From contig NZ_CP077604.1 of the NCBI RefSeq assembly GCF_019048865.1, positions 124,001-188,000 of the forward strand: a DNA stretch of 64,000 nt. The letters run 5' to 3'. This document shows positions 42,001-49,963 of the stretch, in pieces. The stretch is from Aquihabitans sp. G128. Its GTDB lineage: Bacteria > Actinomycetota > Acidimicrobiia > Acidimicrobiales > Iamiaceae. The notes under the pieces are model-generated. The model was given only the letters and a program-made list of their open reading frames with translations. It had not been told where the DNA came from and ran no database searches. The translations under genes were made by a program, and so were the position numbers. Numbering within the stretch: the stretch's first letter is position 1; the number at the start of each line of letters is the position of its first letter.

Positions 42001-43318
42001 GGGGCAGCCACTTGGCCCAGTCCCACGAGGCGGCGTGCGCCTCCGAGGTGCACACCGCGACCGGGAGGTCGGCCGGGCCCTGGCCCACGACCGCCTGGCA
42101 CAGCAGGGAGCGGGCCACGGCGAGGGCGGTCTCGCGGTGGCCGACGATCCCCACGACCCCGCCGCCGGACAGGTCGACCTCCACCGGGCAGCGGCGCAGC
42201 ACGTCGTGGCGGGCCCGGACCTCGGCGAGCAACGGGTGCTCGGCCGACGGCGAGGCCTCCACCCCGCTCCAGGGGACGGCGCCGAGGCCGGCTCGCAGGA
42301 GGAGGACGTCGGCGTGGGCGGGGCGCCGCTCCCACAGCTTCACGCTGGGCAGCAGGGCGCGGCGCACGACCTCGGCGGGGTCGGGCAGGGCGGCGGCCCG
42401 GCGCCGGCGCTCGGCCTCGGCGTCGTCTCGCAGGTCGCGGTCGAGCGCCTCGATGGCGGCCCGGTGCTCACGGGTGGTGGTCTTGGAATCCTTCTTGGCC
42501 TGGCGGCGCTGCGACCACCAGCTGCCGACCGCCATGACCGGGCTCAACATGATGAACAGGGCGAAGCGGGGCTCGCCGGTGATGGCGATCATCACGCCGC
42601 CCATCACCAGGGGCGCGACCACCATGGCGACGTTGAAGGGGGTCCGGCGCCCGCCTTCGCCCGGGGCGTCCGGCGCGGCGCGGAGCGGGCGGGCCTCGGG
42701 CACGGCCGGGCGGGGTGGCCGGTTGAACGGCACCACCCCGCCGACGCCGGCCCGGCGGCTGCCGACCGGGCGGTCGTCGGCCGAGGCGGCGCGCACCTGG
42801 AGCTGGGTCTCGCCGACGCCGACGATCGATCCGGCCGGGACCTCGGTGGGCCCGGCGACGACGACGCCGTCGACCACCGTGCCGTTCGAGGAGCCGAGGT
42901 CGCTCACCAGGACCCGGCCGTCCGGGGTGACCTCCAGGCGGGCGTGGCGGGCCGACACCGACGGGTCCTGGAGGACGAGCTGGCCATCGGGGTGCCGCCC
43001 CACCGCGACCGGCAGGCCGGGAGCCAGGGCCACCGAGCGGCCGGCGTCGATCCCGCCCACCACGGCGACGACCTGGCCGGCGGGCAGGGCCACCGGCGGT
43101 GGCGAGGCGGCCGGGCCCAGGTCGAGCCGGGCCCCCTCCACGAGGCCGATCTCGTCGAGCCGGTGGTCGACCAGGACCGGGCGCCCGTCGACGAGCACCG
43201 GGGCGTCGGCCCGGCCCGGCGCCACGACGGCGAGCAGGTCGCCGACGGTGGCGTCGGCGTCGTCGAGCACCAGCTCGGCCTCCCGCTCGGTGCCGCCCGC
43301 GGTCACGACGACGTGCAC
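39083..43318 (-). CDS. EssC/EccC-type FtsK/SpoIIIE secretion ATPase with N-terminal FHA domain
   Basis: A 1411-residue type VII secretion motor. An FHA domain lies near residues 95-160 ('VGRHPDGQLVLQDPSVSARH', 'VSDLGSSNGTVV'). Two membrane spans near 225-265 follow ('FNVAMVVAPLVMGGVMIAI'). Three P-loop ATPase modules then occur: 'GGTTGSGKSELLR' near 648 with Walker B 'LVVVVDEFATLA', 'ISGMVGSGTSTTLLS' near 977, and 'VAGPARSGKTSALV' near 1244. Overall order matches EssC of Firmicutes more than split EccCa/EccCb. GTG 43318 follows a GGAGGT site. The frame is intact for 4.2 kb. Confidence 0.92.
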   Translation of the reverse strand: MHVVVTAGGTEREAELVLDDADATVGDLLAVVAPGRADAPVLVDGRPVLVDHRLDEIGLVEGARLDLGPAASPPPVALPAGQVVAVVGGIDAGRSVALAPGLPVAVGRHPDGQLVLQDPSVSARHARLEVTPDGRVLVSDLGSSNGTVVDGVVVAGPTEVPAGSIVGVGETQLQVRAASADDRPVGSRRAGVGGVVPFNRPPRPAVPEARPLRAAPDAPGEGGRRTPFNVAMVVAPLVMGGVMIAITGEPRFALFIMLSPVMAVGSWWSQRRQAKKDSKTTTREHRAAIEALDRDLRDDAEAERRRRAAALPDPAEVVRRALLPSVKLWERRPAHADVLLLRAGLGAVPWSGVEASPSAEHPLLAEVRARHDVLRRCPVEVDLSGGGVVGIVGHRETALAVARSLLCQAVVGQGPADLPVAVCTSEAHAASWDWAKWLPHVRDPAGAFRLLAGDRDTADSLLGAMLAATDDDPRAYRPRDEAAGPSRLLVLDDITLLEGRKAPARTLLAGTSGRCAGIVLAPTEDQLPAVCNTVIVAPEPGGIIEVRRPFEGVRLTGVVPAGISVPVAREVARALARWEDPELSVAGAGLPAMVRLLPLLGLDDPDPAAILERWSANPVDPPPATPIGMGERGAVVIDLATDGPHTLIGGTTGSGKSELLRSLVAGLAAGNDPDHLVFVLVDYKGGSAFDECARLPHTVGMVTDLDESLGERALRSLEAELRRRERVLREAGTQDLPAYLAARSPLGPLPRLVVVVDEFATLATELPDFLGALVGVAQRGRSLGVHLVLATQRPQGAVNANIKANTNLRIALRVQDQQDSTDIIDRPDAASISRTTPGRAQVRSGPGEVEAVQTALSTAGAPGGPARPVRALPFPFGPSPVRMAPSGEGDDRPSDLHLLVEALIAAVQRQGHPEPVRPWLPMLDDELPFEAVLAAAAEQPDADPGVLTFALADEPDHQRQVPVGWRLADGHLVISGMVGSGTSTTLLSVGRALAERWTADDLHLYGIDFGAGSLAPLAHLPNTGSVIGAVDREGQIRLVRHLRAELDRRRGLAPAEQAAEPRVVVLIDGAAGFLAEHEAGMTTEVMDALRRLFGEGPGVGILFAVAGERMNALPQRVSGTIDQRIVLRLPDPVDYSQIGVRLREAPKIPPGRGWHSNGPLVLQVGHPGDLEAVGSRLADRQGPATRPPRPMGSLPVDVSVAQLGEAGAHLVVGPLVEVPIGIGDTELAPAFLRLHRGDHAVVAGPARSGKTSALVAIATQLAAHDGVITVAVCDEGSPLRDVPGLDAHGTVEFLAEVLRAAPGDTRPWFVFVDDAIRVPDHEGVLSSLFTSGRADLHVLVAARCEELRSTLTHWTRPARAGRTGLLIQPDLQLDADIFTTRLPRQLASALRPGRGFVVTSGELELAQLARA

Positions 43319-43428
43319 GGCACCTCCACGGTGGGGCAGGGCGGAGCCGGTGGGCGCAGGAGCATGGGCAGGCAGGCCGTTCGGGGGTGGAGGGCGGCGA
43401 GGGCCAACGATAGGGCCGTCGCCGCAGG

Positions 43429-45270
43429 TCAGGGACCTCCCGTCCCGAGGGGCGCCAGCTCGGCCACCCGGTCGAGGCGGGCGGCGACCTCCGGGGGCTG
43501 GCTGTCGACCCAGGCTCGGAACCGGCGCAGGTCGGCGTCGGACCCGGCCACGTCGAGGCCAGCGAGCACGTCCGGCTCCACCAGCAGCGGCGCCCACGTC
43601 CGGTCGCCGGCCATGGCCAGGGCCACCAGGTAGGGCTCCACCCGGGGCGTGGCTCGCACGACGCCGTCGCCCCGGTGGTCGTAGGTGTCGACCCAGCGCT
43701 CGGCTGCACGCGCCGCGCCCCGCTGGGCAACCTGGCGCCCGCCGGCTCCGACCACCGGTGCCAGGGGGCCGAGCAGGGAGCCGGCTGCGGACGACGCGGC
43801 ACCGGCCAGGGCCGACGCCGCGGTGCCGCCCAACGCGATGGCGGTGTCGAGGGATGCGTCGTGGTGGGTGCCGGCGCGGACGGCACCTCGCTCGAGCGCC
43901 ACCAGCACGCCGTGGGCGTCGGCGAGCTCGCCGAGCAGGTCGTCGATGGGGGTCGCCGGCCCCTGGCGGGCGAGCACCCGCGAGGCCTCGTCCAGGTACC
44001 CGGTGAAGGCGGCGCCCGCCGCTCGGCGGAGTGCGGTCTCGGAGCGTGCGACCGCGGCGAGGTAGTTCACCAGGCTCGGGGCGAGCTCCACCCGGTAGGC
44101 GCCGGCGGCGCCCATGGAGCGGAACGGGTCGGGGTTGGCGCCCATCACGTCGGCCAGGGCGAGGGAGAACCGGTCGGAGCCCTTCGCCCCGGCCACCGCC
44201 TGGATCGTCCCCGGCAGATCGGCCTGCCCCTGGAGGCCGGGCTCGGCCCAGCCCCGGCGCACCGACTCGACGAAGACGCCGTCGAGGATGCCGCCGAGCG
44301 CGCCGAGCTCGGGCGCCTGGCGGCGCGCCAGGTTGGGCGTGAGCGGCGAGCGCTCGGGGCCGTCGGCGGTGGCCCAGGTGAAGGCGGCCCGGTGGTCCCG
44401 GGCGAGCAGCTGCAGGGCCCCGAGGTCGGGCAGGTAGGCGACGCCCCGGCGTTCGAGCCGGTCGGCGAGCAGCTCGGCCGGGTGGCCGGTGCGGTCGTCG
44501 TCGACGCCGCGGTGCCGGCCCAGCAGCGCCGTGGCGACGGCCACGATGGCAGCGGTCGGGAGGTCGGGGGCGTCGATGACCAGCTGTCGGAGGGTGTCTC
44601 GACCTGCTGCCGACCGACCGAGGGCCTGGAACAAGCCGAGGTCGAGCCGGTGGGGTGCCGCATCGACGAGCAGCTGCGCCAGGTCGGCGAACCCGGCGTC
44701 GGCGCGGGTGAGCGAGACGGCGTGCCGGCCGGTCGCGGTGCGGAGGGCGGCGCCGAGGGCGGCCATGCCGTCGGCCCGGAGCGCCTCGAGGGCACCTGCG
44801 GCGAACGCCGGCCCGTACCCGTCGAGGCCGGTGACCTCGGCGAGGGCGGCGAGCTGGTCGGGCAGGTCGAGGGTGCGCAGCCCGGTGCCCCAGGACCGGC
44901 CGGCCTCCTCCTGCGTCGGCGACAGCAGCTCCGGGTCGACGTTGCCGCAGAGCTCGAGGGCGGTGGCCACGGCGCGGTCGGTCGTGGTGACGAGGCCACC
45001 GGCGCCGAGGATCCCGTCGCCGGCACCCGTGTCGGCGGCCCGGAAGGCCCGGCCGACCTGGTCCACGCCGGCGGCCAGCTCGGCCAGGTGGTCGGCGGCG
45101 GTCTGGCACCGGCGGACGGCGACGACGGCGTCCGGCGCACCGCCGCTGGTCAGGTGGGCGGTGACGGCGGCGGCGGCGCGGTCGGCGGCGGCCCGCAACG
45201 TCCGTGCGGTGGCGGCGGTGGCGCGGGCGTGGTCCTGGAGCAGGTCGGGGCGGGCGGAGGTGTCGCTCAC
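43429..45270 (-). CDS. Large helical protein of the type VII-like locus, unknown function
   Basis: A 613-residue Ala-rich protein I do not recognise. The first 90 residues form an ESX-like helical hairpin ('LLQDHARATAATARTLRAAA' to 'DQVGRAFRAADTGAGDG'). The middle is soluble and helical. A Gly/Ala-rich stretch, 'LGGTAASALAGAASSAAGSL' near 500, could be a weak membrane-interacting segment. GTG 45270 overlaps the WXG gene's stop (GTGA), so both are co-translated; ATG 45282 is an alternative. The EssC-like gene follows 110 nt later. It resembles large ESX-linked structural or toxin-carrier proteins only in outline. Confidence 0.6.
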   Translation of the reverse strand: MSDTSARPDLLQDHARATAATARTLRAAADRAAAAVTAHLTSGGAPDAVVAVRRCQTAADHLAELAAGVDQVGRAFRAADTGAGDGILGAGGLVTTTDRAVATALELCGNVDPELLSPTQEEAGRSWGTGLRTLDLPDQLAALAEVTGLDGYGPAFAAGALEALRADGMAALGAALRTATGRHAVSLTRADAGFADLAQLLVDAAPHRLDLGLFQALGRSAAGRDTLRQLVIDAPDLPTAAIVAVATALLGRHRGVDDDRTGHPAELLADRLERRGVAYLPDLGALQLLARDHRAAFTWATADGPERSPLTPNLARRQAPELGALGGILDGVFVESVRRGWAEPGLQGQADLPGTIQAVAGAKGSDRFSLALADVMGANPDPFRSMGAAGAYRVELAPSLVNYLAAVARSETALRRAAGAAFTGYLDEASRVLARQGPATPIDDLLGELADAHGVLVALERGAVRAGTHHDASLDTAIALGGTAASALAGAASSAAGSLLGPLAPVVGAGGRQVAQRGAARAAERWVDTYDHRGDGVVRATPRVEPYLVALAMAGDRTWAPLLVEPDVLAGLDVAGSDADLRRFRAWVDSQPPEVAARLDRVAELAPLGTGGP

Positions 45271-45599
45271 GGCAGGTGCCATCCGGTCCAGGGCACCACG
45301 GGCAGCTGGCGCTCGACGGCGGCCCGGACCTCGGCGCGGATGGCGGTCGCGGCGCTCGCGGCGGCGCGGGCACCGCTCCGGAGCTCGCCGGCCACCTCGG
45401 CGTCGTGGCGGTCGAACCAGCGGCGGCTCGGGCCCTTCCAGTCGCTGGTGACGACCGCGGTCCGGCCGTGCTGGGTGCGGGCCGCGCCACGCAGGTCCTC
45501 GGCGAGGTCGTCGAGGGCACGGGCTGCGACCTCGGCGCGGTCCGGGTCGAGGCCGAGGGTGCGATGGTGGTCGGGGGACAACGGGGCAGCGGTGGGCAC
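45267..45599 (-). CDS. WXG100-family small protein (110 residues)
   Basis: A 110-residue helical protein with the motif 'VVTSDWKGPSRRWFDRHDAE' near residue 52, a true W-x-G turn. It has the right length for WXG100 proteins and no signal peptide. GAGGAG precedes GTG 45599. It is the first gene of the leftward unit WXG, 613-residue protein, EssC-like ATPase, and overlaps the second by 4 nt. This is the best-supported WXG100 member of the locus. Confidence 0.75.
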   Translation of the reverse strand: MPTAAPLSPDHHRTLGLDPDRAEVAARALDDLAEDLRGAARTQHGRTAVVTSDWKGPSRRWFDRHDAEVAGELRSGARAAASAATAIRAEVRAAVERQLPVVPWTGWHLP

Positions 45600-45621
45600 G
45601 GGGTCTCCTCAGTCGGCGGCG

Positions 45622-45673
45622 GGTTCGCCGAACCTAGGAGGAAGAACACGGAAAAGCAATGAAAGGTGCTTTT
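45622..45673. promoter_or_regulatory. Two inverted repeats in the divergent promoter gap of the secretion ATPase operon
   Basis: GGTTCG-C-CGAACC (45622-45634) and AAAAGCA-N8-TGCTTTT (45652-45673) both have perfect arms and lie 23 and 53 nt upstream of the WXG gene's GTG. The second is one of the few A/T-rich stretches in the window. They could be operators or mark the promoter shared with the divergent HAD gene. Confidence 0.4.
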
Positions 45674-45729
45674 GAGGTGGGATCGCGGCGATGCGGGGGC
45701 GCCGTGCGTCGGCGCGTAGCGTCGCCCCG

Positions 45730-46527
45730 GTGCTGCCGCTGATCTGCCTCGACGTCGACGGGACCCTGGTGGGGTCCACGGGTGCCCCGACGGAGGTGCT
45801 GTGGGCGGCCGCCGCCGAGGCTCGGGAGCGGGGCCAGCGCCTCACGCTGTGCACGGCCCGCCTGGCGGCCGGGCCCACGCGGGAGTGGGCGGCGCGGCTC
45901 GACCCCGAGGGCTGGCACAGCTTCCACACCGGAGCCGCCCGGTGGAACCCGGCCACCGACGAGGTCCGCACCCACGCGCTCGGCGCCGAGGTCATCGATG
46001 CCTGCACCGCCATCGCCGGCGAGCGTGGCTGGGTGCTCGAGACCTACTCCTGGGACGACTACGTGGTCGACAGCGACGACCCGCTCGCCGCCCGCCACGC
46101 CGCCCTCCTCGGGCTCCCGGCGGTGCGCCGGCCGGTCTCGGACCTGGTCGACCCGGTGGTCCGGGTGCAGTTCGTGGTGCCCATCGCCGAGGCCGGCGTC
46201 GCCCTGGCGGCCGCTCCTCCCGGCTGCGCCGCCTCGGCCGCGACCTCGCCGGTCATGGCCGACGCGGCGTTCGTCTCCATCACCCTGGAGGGGGTCTCGA
46301 AGGCGGGCGGGATCGCCGAGATCGCCGCCGACCTCGGTGTCGGCATGGACCGGGTGATGATGGTCGGCGACGGCCACAACGACCTGTCGGCGGTCCAGGC
46401 GGTCGGGTGGGGCGTGGCCATGGCCAACGCCGAACCGGAGCTGATCGCCGCCGCCCGCCTCACCGTCGGCCACGTCGACGACGACGGCGCCGCCGAGGCC
46501 ATCCGCCGCTCCGCCGACCTCGGCTGA
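45730..46527 (+). CDS. HAD-superfamily phosphatase, Cof type
   Basis: A 265-residue HAD hydrolase. Motif I is 'LICLDVDGTLVG' (nucleophile and acid Asp). Motif II lies in 'RLTLCTARLAA', motif III Lys in 'EGVSKAGGIAEIAADLG', and motif IV is 'MMVGDGHNDLSAVQAVG'. The C2-type cap between motifs I and III places it with the Cof/sugar-phosphate phosphatases. The substrate is unknown. GTG 45730 places motif I at the very N-terminus as usual. The next gene starts 43 nt downstream on the same strand. Confidence 0.85.
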   Translation: MLPLICLDVDGTLVGSTGAPTEVLWAAAAEARERGQRLTLCTARLAAGPTREWAARLDPEGWHSFHTGAARWNPATDEVRTHALGAEVIDACTAIAGERGWVLETYSWDDYVVDSDDPLAARHAALLGLPAVRRPVSDLVDPVVRVQFVVPIAEAGVALAAAPPGCAASAATSPVMADAAFVSITLEGVSKAGGIAEIAADLGVGMDRVMMVGDGHNDLSAVQAVGWGVAMANAEPELIAAARLTVGHVDDDGAAEAIRRSADLG

Positions 46528-46570
46528 GCGCCGGTCCGGGCCTCCGGCAGGCGTCGGTAGCCTGCGAACC

Positions 46571-47933
46571 ATGGCTCAGCGCTTCGTCGTCATCGGTGGT
46601 GGACCGGCCGGGAACCAGGCGGCCACCACGGCCGCCCGCCTCGGCGCCGAGGTCACCCTCGTCGAGCGTGACGTCGTGGGCGGTGCCGCCCACCTGTGGG
46701 ACTGCATCCCGTCCAAGGCGATGATCGCCACCGGCGGGGCCATGACCGAGATGCGCCGGGCGGCCGGCATGGGGCTCAAGCAGGTCCACGCCGAACCGGA
46801 CTTCGAGGCCCTCCGCACCCGCATCGCCGGCATCGAAGACCGGTTGGAGTCCTCGGTCACGGGGCTGCTGCAGAGCCAGGGCGTGCGGCTGATGGCGGGC
46901 ACCGGTCGCCTGGTCGGCCCCCACGAGGTGGAGGTCACGTCGGCCGACGGCACCAGCGAGGTCATCGCCGCCGACACGATCGTGCTGTCCACCGGCAGCC
47001 GGCCCCGCATCCCGGAGTGGGCGCCGATCGACGGGCAGCGCGTCCTCACGACCCGCGGACGCGTACCCGCCGCCGGAGCTGCCGGAGCACCTGATCGTGG
47101 TGGGCTCGGGCGTCACGGGCGTGGAGTTCGTGCACATGTTCTCGGCGTTCGGCGCCAAGGTGACCCTGATCGTGAGCCGCCAGCAGGTGCTGCCGCAGAA
47201 GGACCCCGAGGTGGCGGCCGTGCTGGAGGACGACTTCATCAAGCGGGGGGTGCGGTTGTTCAAGGGCGCCCGCGCCGAGGGCATCGACCTCACCGCCGAC
47301 GCCGTGTCGGTCCGCTGCGACGACGGCCGGGTGGCGACCGGGTCCCACGTCCTGCTGTGCATCGGCTCCATGCCCAACTCCGAGGGCATGGGCCTGGAGG
47401 ACCTGGGCATCGAGCTCGACGGCGGCTACGTGGTGGTCGACCACAACTGCCGCTCGACGCTGAGCCACGTCTACGCCGCCGGCGACCTGTCCGGGAAGCT
47501 GCCGCTGTCCTCGGTGGCGTCCATGCAGGGCCGCAAGATCGCCGAGCACGCCCTCGGGCTCCACGCCGGCCCCCACCGCCACCTGGACTACGAGAAGGCC
47601 GCCTCGGCGATCTTCACCGATCCCGAGATCGCGGACGTGGGCCTGGCCGAGGCCGATGCCTTCGCCGTGGGCCGGAAGGTCCGGGTGACCAAGGTCCCGT
47701 TCTCGGCCTCGGCCAAGGCGCTGATCAACGACGACCCGCGTGGCTTCGTGAAGATCGTGTCCGACCCCGCCACCGGGGTCGTGCTGGGCGGCTCGATCGT
47801 GGGCCAGCACGCCGCCGAGCTGATCTCGGTGATCGCCCTGGCCGTGACGGCCGGGCTCAAGGTGATCGACCTGGCCGAGAGCATCCTCGTGCACCCGGCG
47901 CTGGCCGAAGCGCTCAGCGACGCCGCCGAATAG
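46571..47933 (+). CDS. lpdA: LpdA-like NAD(P)H-quinone/disulfide-type flavoprotein oxidoreductase, one frame break
   Basis: About 454 residues after correction. FAD site 'FVVIGGGPAGNQAATTAARL' at the start and NAD site 'LIVVGSGVTGVEFVHMFSAF' mid-chain. The break is near 47057, where one extra G shifts the frame; skipping it restores 'TTRDAYPPPELPEHL'. The redox-disulfide position reads 'GGAAHLWDCIPSK': the first Cys is Ala, as in mycobacterial LpdA (Rv3303c), so it is a quinone reductase-type member and not a dihydrolipoamide dehydrogenase. C-terminal dimer domain ends 'HPALAEALSDAAE'. Confidence 0.82.
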
Positions 47934-47947
47934 GGGCGTCGCCCGCC

Positions 47948-47963
47948 GTGGTCGCCCGACCAC
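47948..47963. terminator. Short hairpin after lpdA
   Basis: GTGGTCG-CC-CGACCAC has perfect 7-bp arms and lies 15 nt after the lpdA stop. It is followed 50 nt later by the dispersed 36-bp palindrome, so the convergent lpdA/carboxylase gap has two hairpin-forming elements. Confidence 0.45.
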
Positions 47964-48012
47964 CGACCCCGTTCGACGACGGTGCTCGACCCGCCGACGA
48001 CGGGTGCGAGCC

Positions 48013-48048
48013 GATCGGCGCCGATTCTGCGCAGAATCGGCGCCAATC
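48013..48048. repeat. Dispersed 36-bp palindrome, copy 1
   Basis: The centre 48017-48044 is a perfect 28-bp palindrome built on GGCGCCGATTCTGC and its complement; the outer four bases on each side pair with one mismatch. It lies between the convergent ends of lpdA and the carboxylase gene. Two near-identical copies are at 56254 and 60490. The arms abut with no loop, so as RNA it would form a hairpin with a minimal loop. Confidence 0.85.
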
Positions 48049-48062
48049 GCCTCGGGTGCGTG

Positions 48063-49874
48063 CTACTCGGCAGCGGCCTCGGGGGTGATGACGACGGCGA
48101 CGTCGCCGGCGCCCACGGCCTGGCCGGGCTCGACCTTGACCTCGGCCACCACGCCGGCGACGTCGGAGGCCACGTTGTTCTCCATCTTCATGGCCTCGAG
48201 CACGCAGACGACCTGGCCGACGGCCACGGTGTCGCCGACGGCCACCTCGACCTTCACGATGGTGCCCTGCATCGGCACGGCGATGGCGCCGGTGCCCGCT
48301 GCGCCGCCACCGGACCCGCCGGCCCGACGGCTGCGAGGCTTGGCGGCCACGCCACCGCCCGCAGCGGGCCCGGCAGCGGCCAGCGCCGACTCCGGGACCC
48401 ACATGGCCACGGCGAAGCGCTTGCCGTTGACCTCGACGTCGACGTCGCGGCGGACCTTGGGCTCGGCCTCGGCGTCGTCGCCCTCGGGCGCCGCCAGGTC
48501 CGGGCCGCCCAGGCGCCCGGTGACCCCGGTGAGGTCGAGGGTGCCGTTGTCGACCCAGTTGGTGGAGTGCTCGCCGGCCACGAAGTCGGGGTGGTCGAGG
48601 ATCACGAGCTGGGCCGGCAGCGTGGTGTCGATGCCGTCGATGACGAACTCGTTGATGGCCCGCTTCATGCGGCCGATCGCGGTGTCGCGGTCGGAGCCCC
48701 AGACGATGAGCTTGCCGACGAGGTTGTCGTAGAACTGGCTGACCTCGTCGCCGGACTCGTAGCCGCCGTCCCAGCGGGTGCCGAAGCCCTGCGGGGCGAC
48801 CAGCTTCTCGATCTTGCCGGGGGCCGGGAGGAACTTGCCCTCGGCCGGGTTCTCGGCGTTGACCCGGACCTCGATGGCCCAGCCCCGCAGGTCGATGTCG
48901 TCCTGGGTGAAGGAGAGGACCTCGCCCGAGGCCACCCGGATCTGCTCGCGCACCAGGTCGATGCCCGACACCAGCTCGGTGACGGGGTGCTCGACCTGGA
49001 GGCGGGTGTTCATCTCGAGGAAGTAGAAGTTGCCATCGTCGTAGAGGAACTCGACGGTGCCGGCGTTGTAGTAGCCGCAGGCCTGGGCGACGCGGACCGC
49101 CGCCTCGCCCATGGCCTGGCGGATCTCGGCCGGGAAGTTCGGGGCCGGGGACTCCTCGATGAGCTTCTGGTGGCGGCGCTGCACGGAGCAGTCGCGCTCG
49201 CCGACCCACACGCAGTTGCCGTGCTGGTCGCCGATGATCTGCATCTCGACGTGGCGGGGCTTCACGAGGAAGCGCTCGACGTAGCACTCGTCCCGGCCGA
49301 AGCCCTTGAGCGCCTCGGACTGGGCGCTGGCCAGGGCCGAGTGGGCATCGGCGGCCGACTCGACCACCCGCATGCCACGGCCGCCGCCGCCGAAGGCGGC
49401 CTTGATGGCCACCGGCCAGCCGTGCTCGTCGCCGAAGGCCACGACCTCGTCGCCCGACGAGAGGAACTCGGTGGTGCCCGGGACGCCGTGCACGCCGGCC
49501 GCCTCGGCGGCGATGCGGCTCGAGACCTTGTCGCCCATGACCTCGATCGACTCGGGCGGCGGGCCGATGAAGGTGACGCCGCGGTCGGTGATGGCCCGGG
49601 CGAAGTCGGTGTTCTCCGAGAAGAACCCGTAGCCGGGGTGGACGCCGTCGGCGCCGGACCGCTCGATGACCTCGAGGATCTTGTCGGTGTTGAGGTAGCT
49701 CTCGGCGGCGGTGGAGCCGCCCAGGGCGTAGGCCTCGTCGGCCAGGCGCACGTGGAGGGCGTCCCGGTCCAGCTCGGAGTACACCGCCACGGTGGCGATG
49801 CCCAGCTCCTGGCAGGCACGGATGACCCGGACGGCGATTTCGCCCCGGTTGGCGATCAGGATCTTCGTGAGCAC
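48063..49874 (-). CDS. Acetyl/propionyl-CoA carboxylase alpha subunit (biotin carboxylase plus BCCP)
   Basis: A 603-residue biotin carboxylase/biotin carrier protein that carboxylates biotin for an acyl-CoA carboxylase. Biotin carboxylase: 'KILIANRGEIAVRVIRACQE' at the start, the ATP-grasp Gly-loop 'KAAFGGGGRGMRVV' and 'FLEMNTRLQVEHPVTE'. The carrier domain ends the protein, with biotinyl-Lys in 'VLEAMKMENNV' near residue 560. The beta subunit is not in the window. GTG 49874 gives the standard start. It is divergent from birA (89-nt gap), whose product attaches its biotin. Propionyl-CoA from sterols is a likely substrate of the holoenzyme. Confidence 0.92.
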   Translation of the reverse strand: MLTKILIANRGEIAVRVIRACQELGIATVAVYSELDRDALHVRLADEAYALGGSTAAESYLNTDKILEVIERSGADGVHPGYGFFSENTDFARAITDRGVTFIGPPPESIEVMGDKVSSRIAAEAAGVHGVPGTTEFLSSGDEVVAFGDEHGWPVAIKAAFGGGGRGMRVVESAADAHSALASAQSEALKGFGRDECYVERFLVKPRHVEMQIIGDQHGNCVWVGERDCSVQRRHQKLIEESPAPNFPAEIRQAMGEAAVRVAQACGYYNAGTVEFLYDDGNFYFLEMNTRLQVEHPVTELVSGIDLVREQIRVASGEVLSFTQDDIDLRGWAIEVRVNAENPAEGKFLPAPGKIEKLVAPQGFGTRWDGGYESGDEVSQFYDNLVGKLIVWGSDRDTAIGRMKRAINEFVIDGIDTTLPAQLVILDHPDFVAGEHSTNWVDNGTLDLTGVTGRLGGPDLAAPEGDDAEAEPKVRRDVDVEVNGKRFAVAMWVPESALAAAGPAAGGGVAAKPRSRRAGGSGGGAAGTGAIAVPMQGTIVKVEVAVGDTVAVGQVVCVLEAMKMENNVASDVAGVVAEVKVEPGQAVGAGDVAVVITPEAAAE

Positions 49875-49963
49875 GGGTGCATGTCTAGATCGTGCGCAGG
49901 GGGTCGCGGAAACTTGCGGCGGCGCGCTTGCCCCGCGCCGCCGTCGCAGGGTCAACTTCGCCG

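Noticed and set aside
37412-43633. Plus-strand open frame of 2073 codons opposite the secretion ATPase and hydrolases
   Set aside because: Composition (Gly/Ala/Asp/His-rich) and lack of motifs mark it as a GC-driven shadow. The minus strand carries clear Walker and hydrolase motifs.
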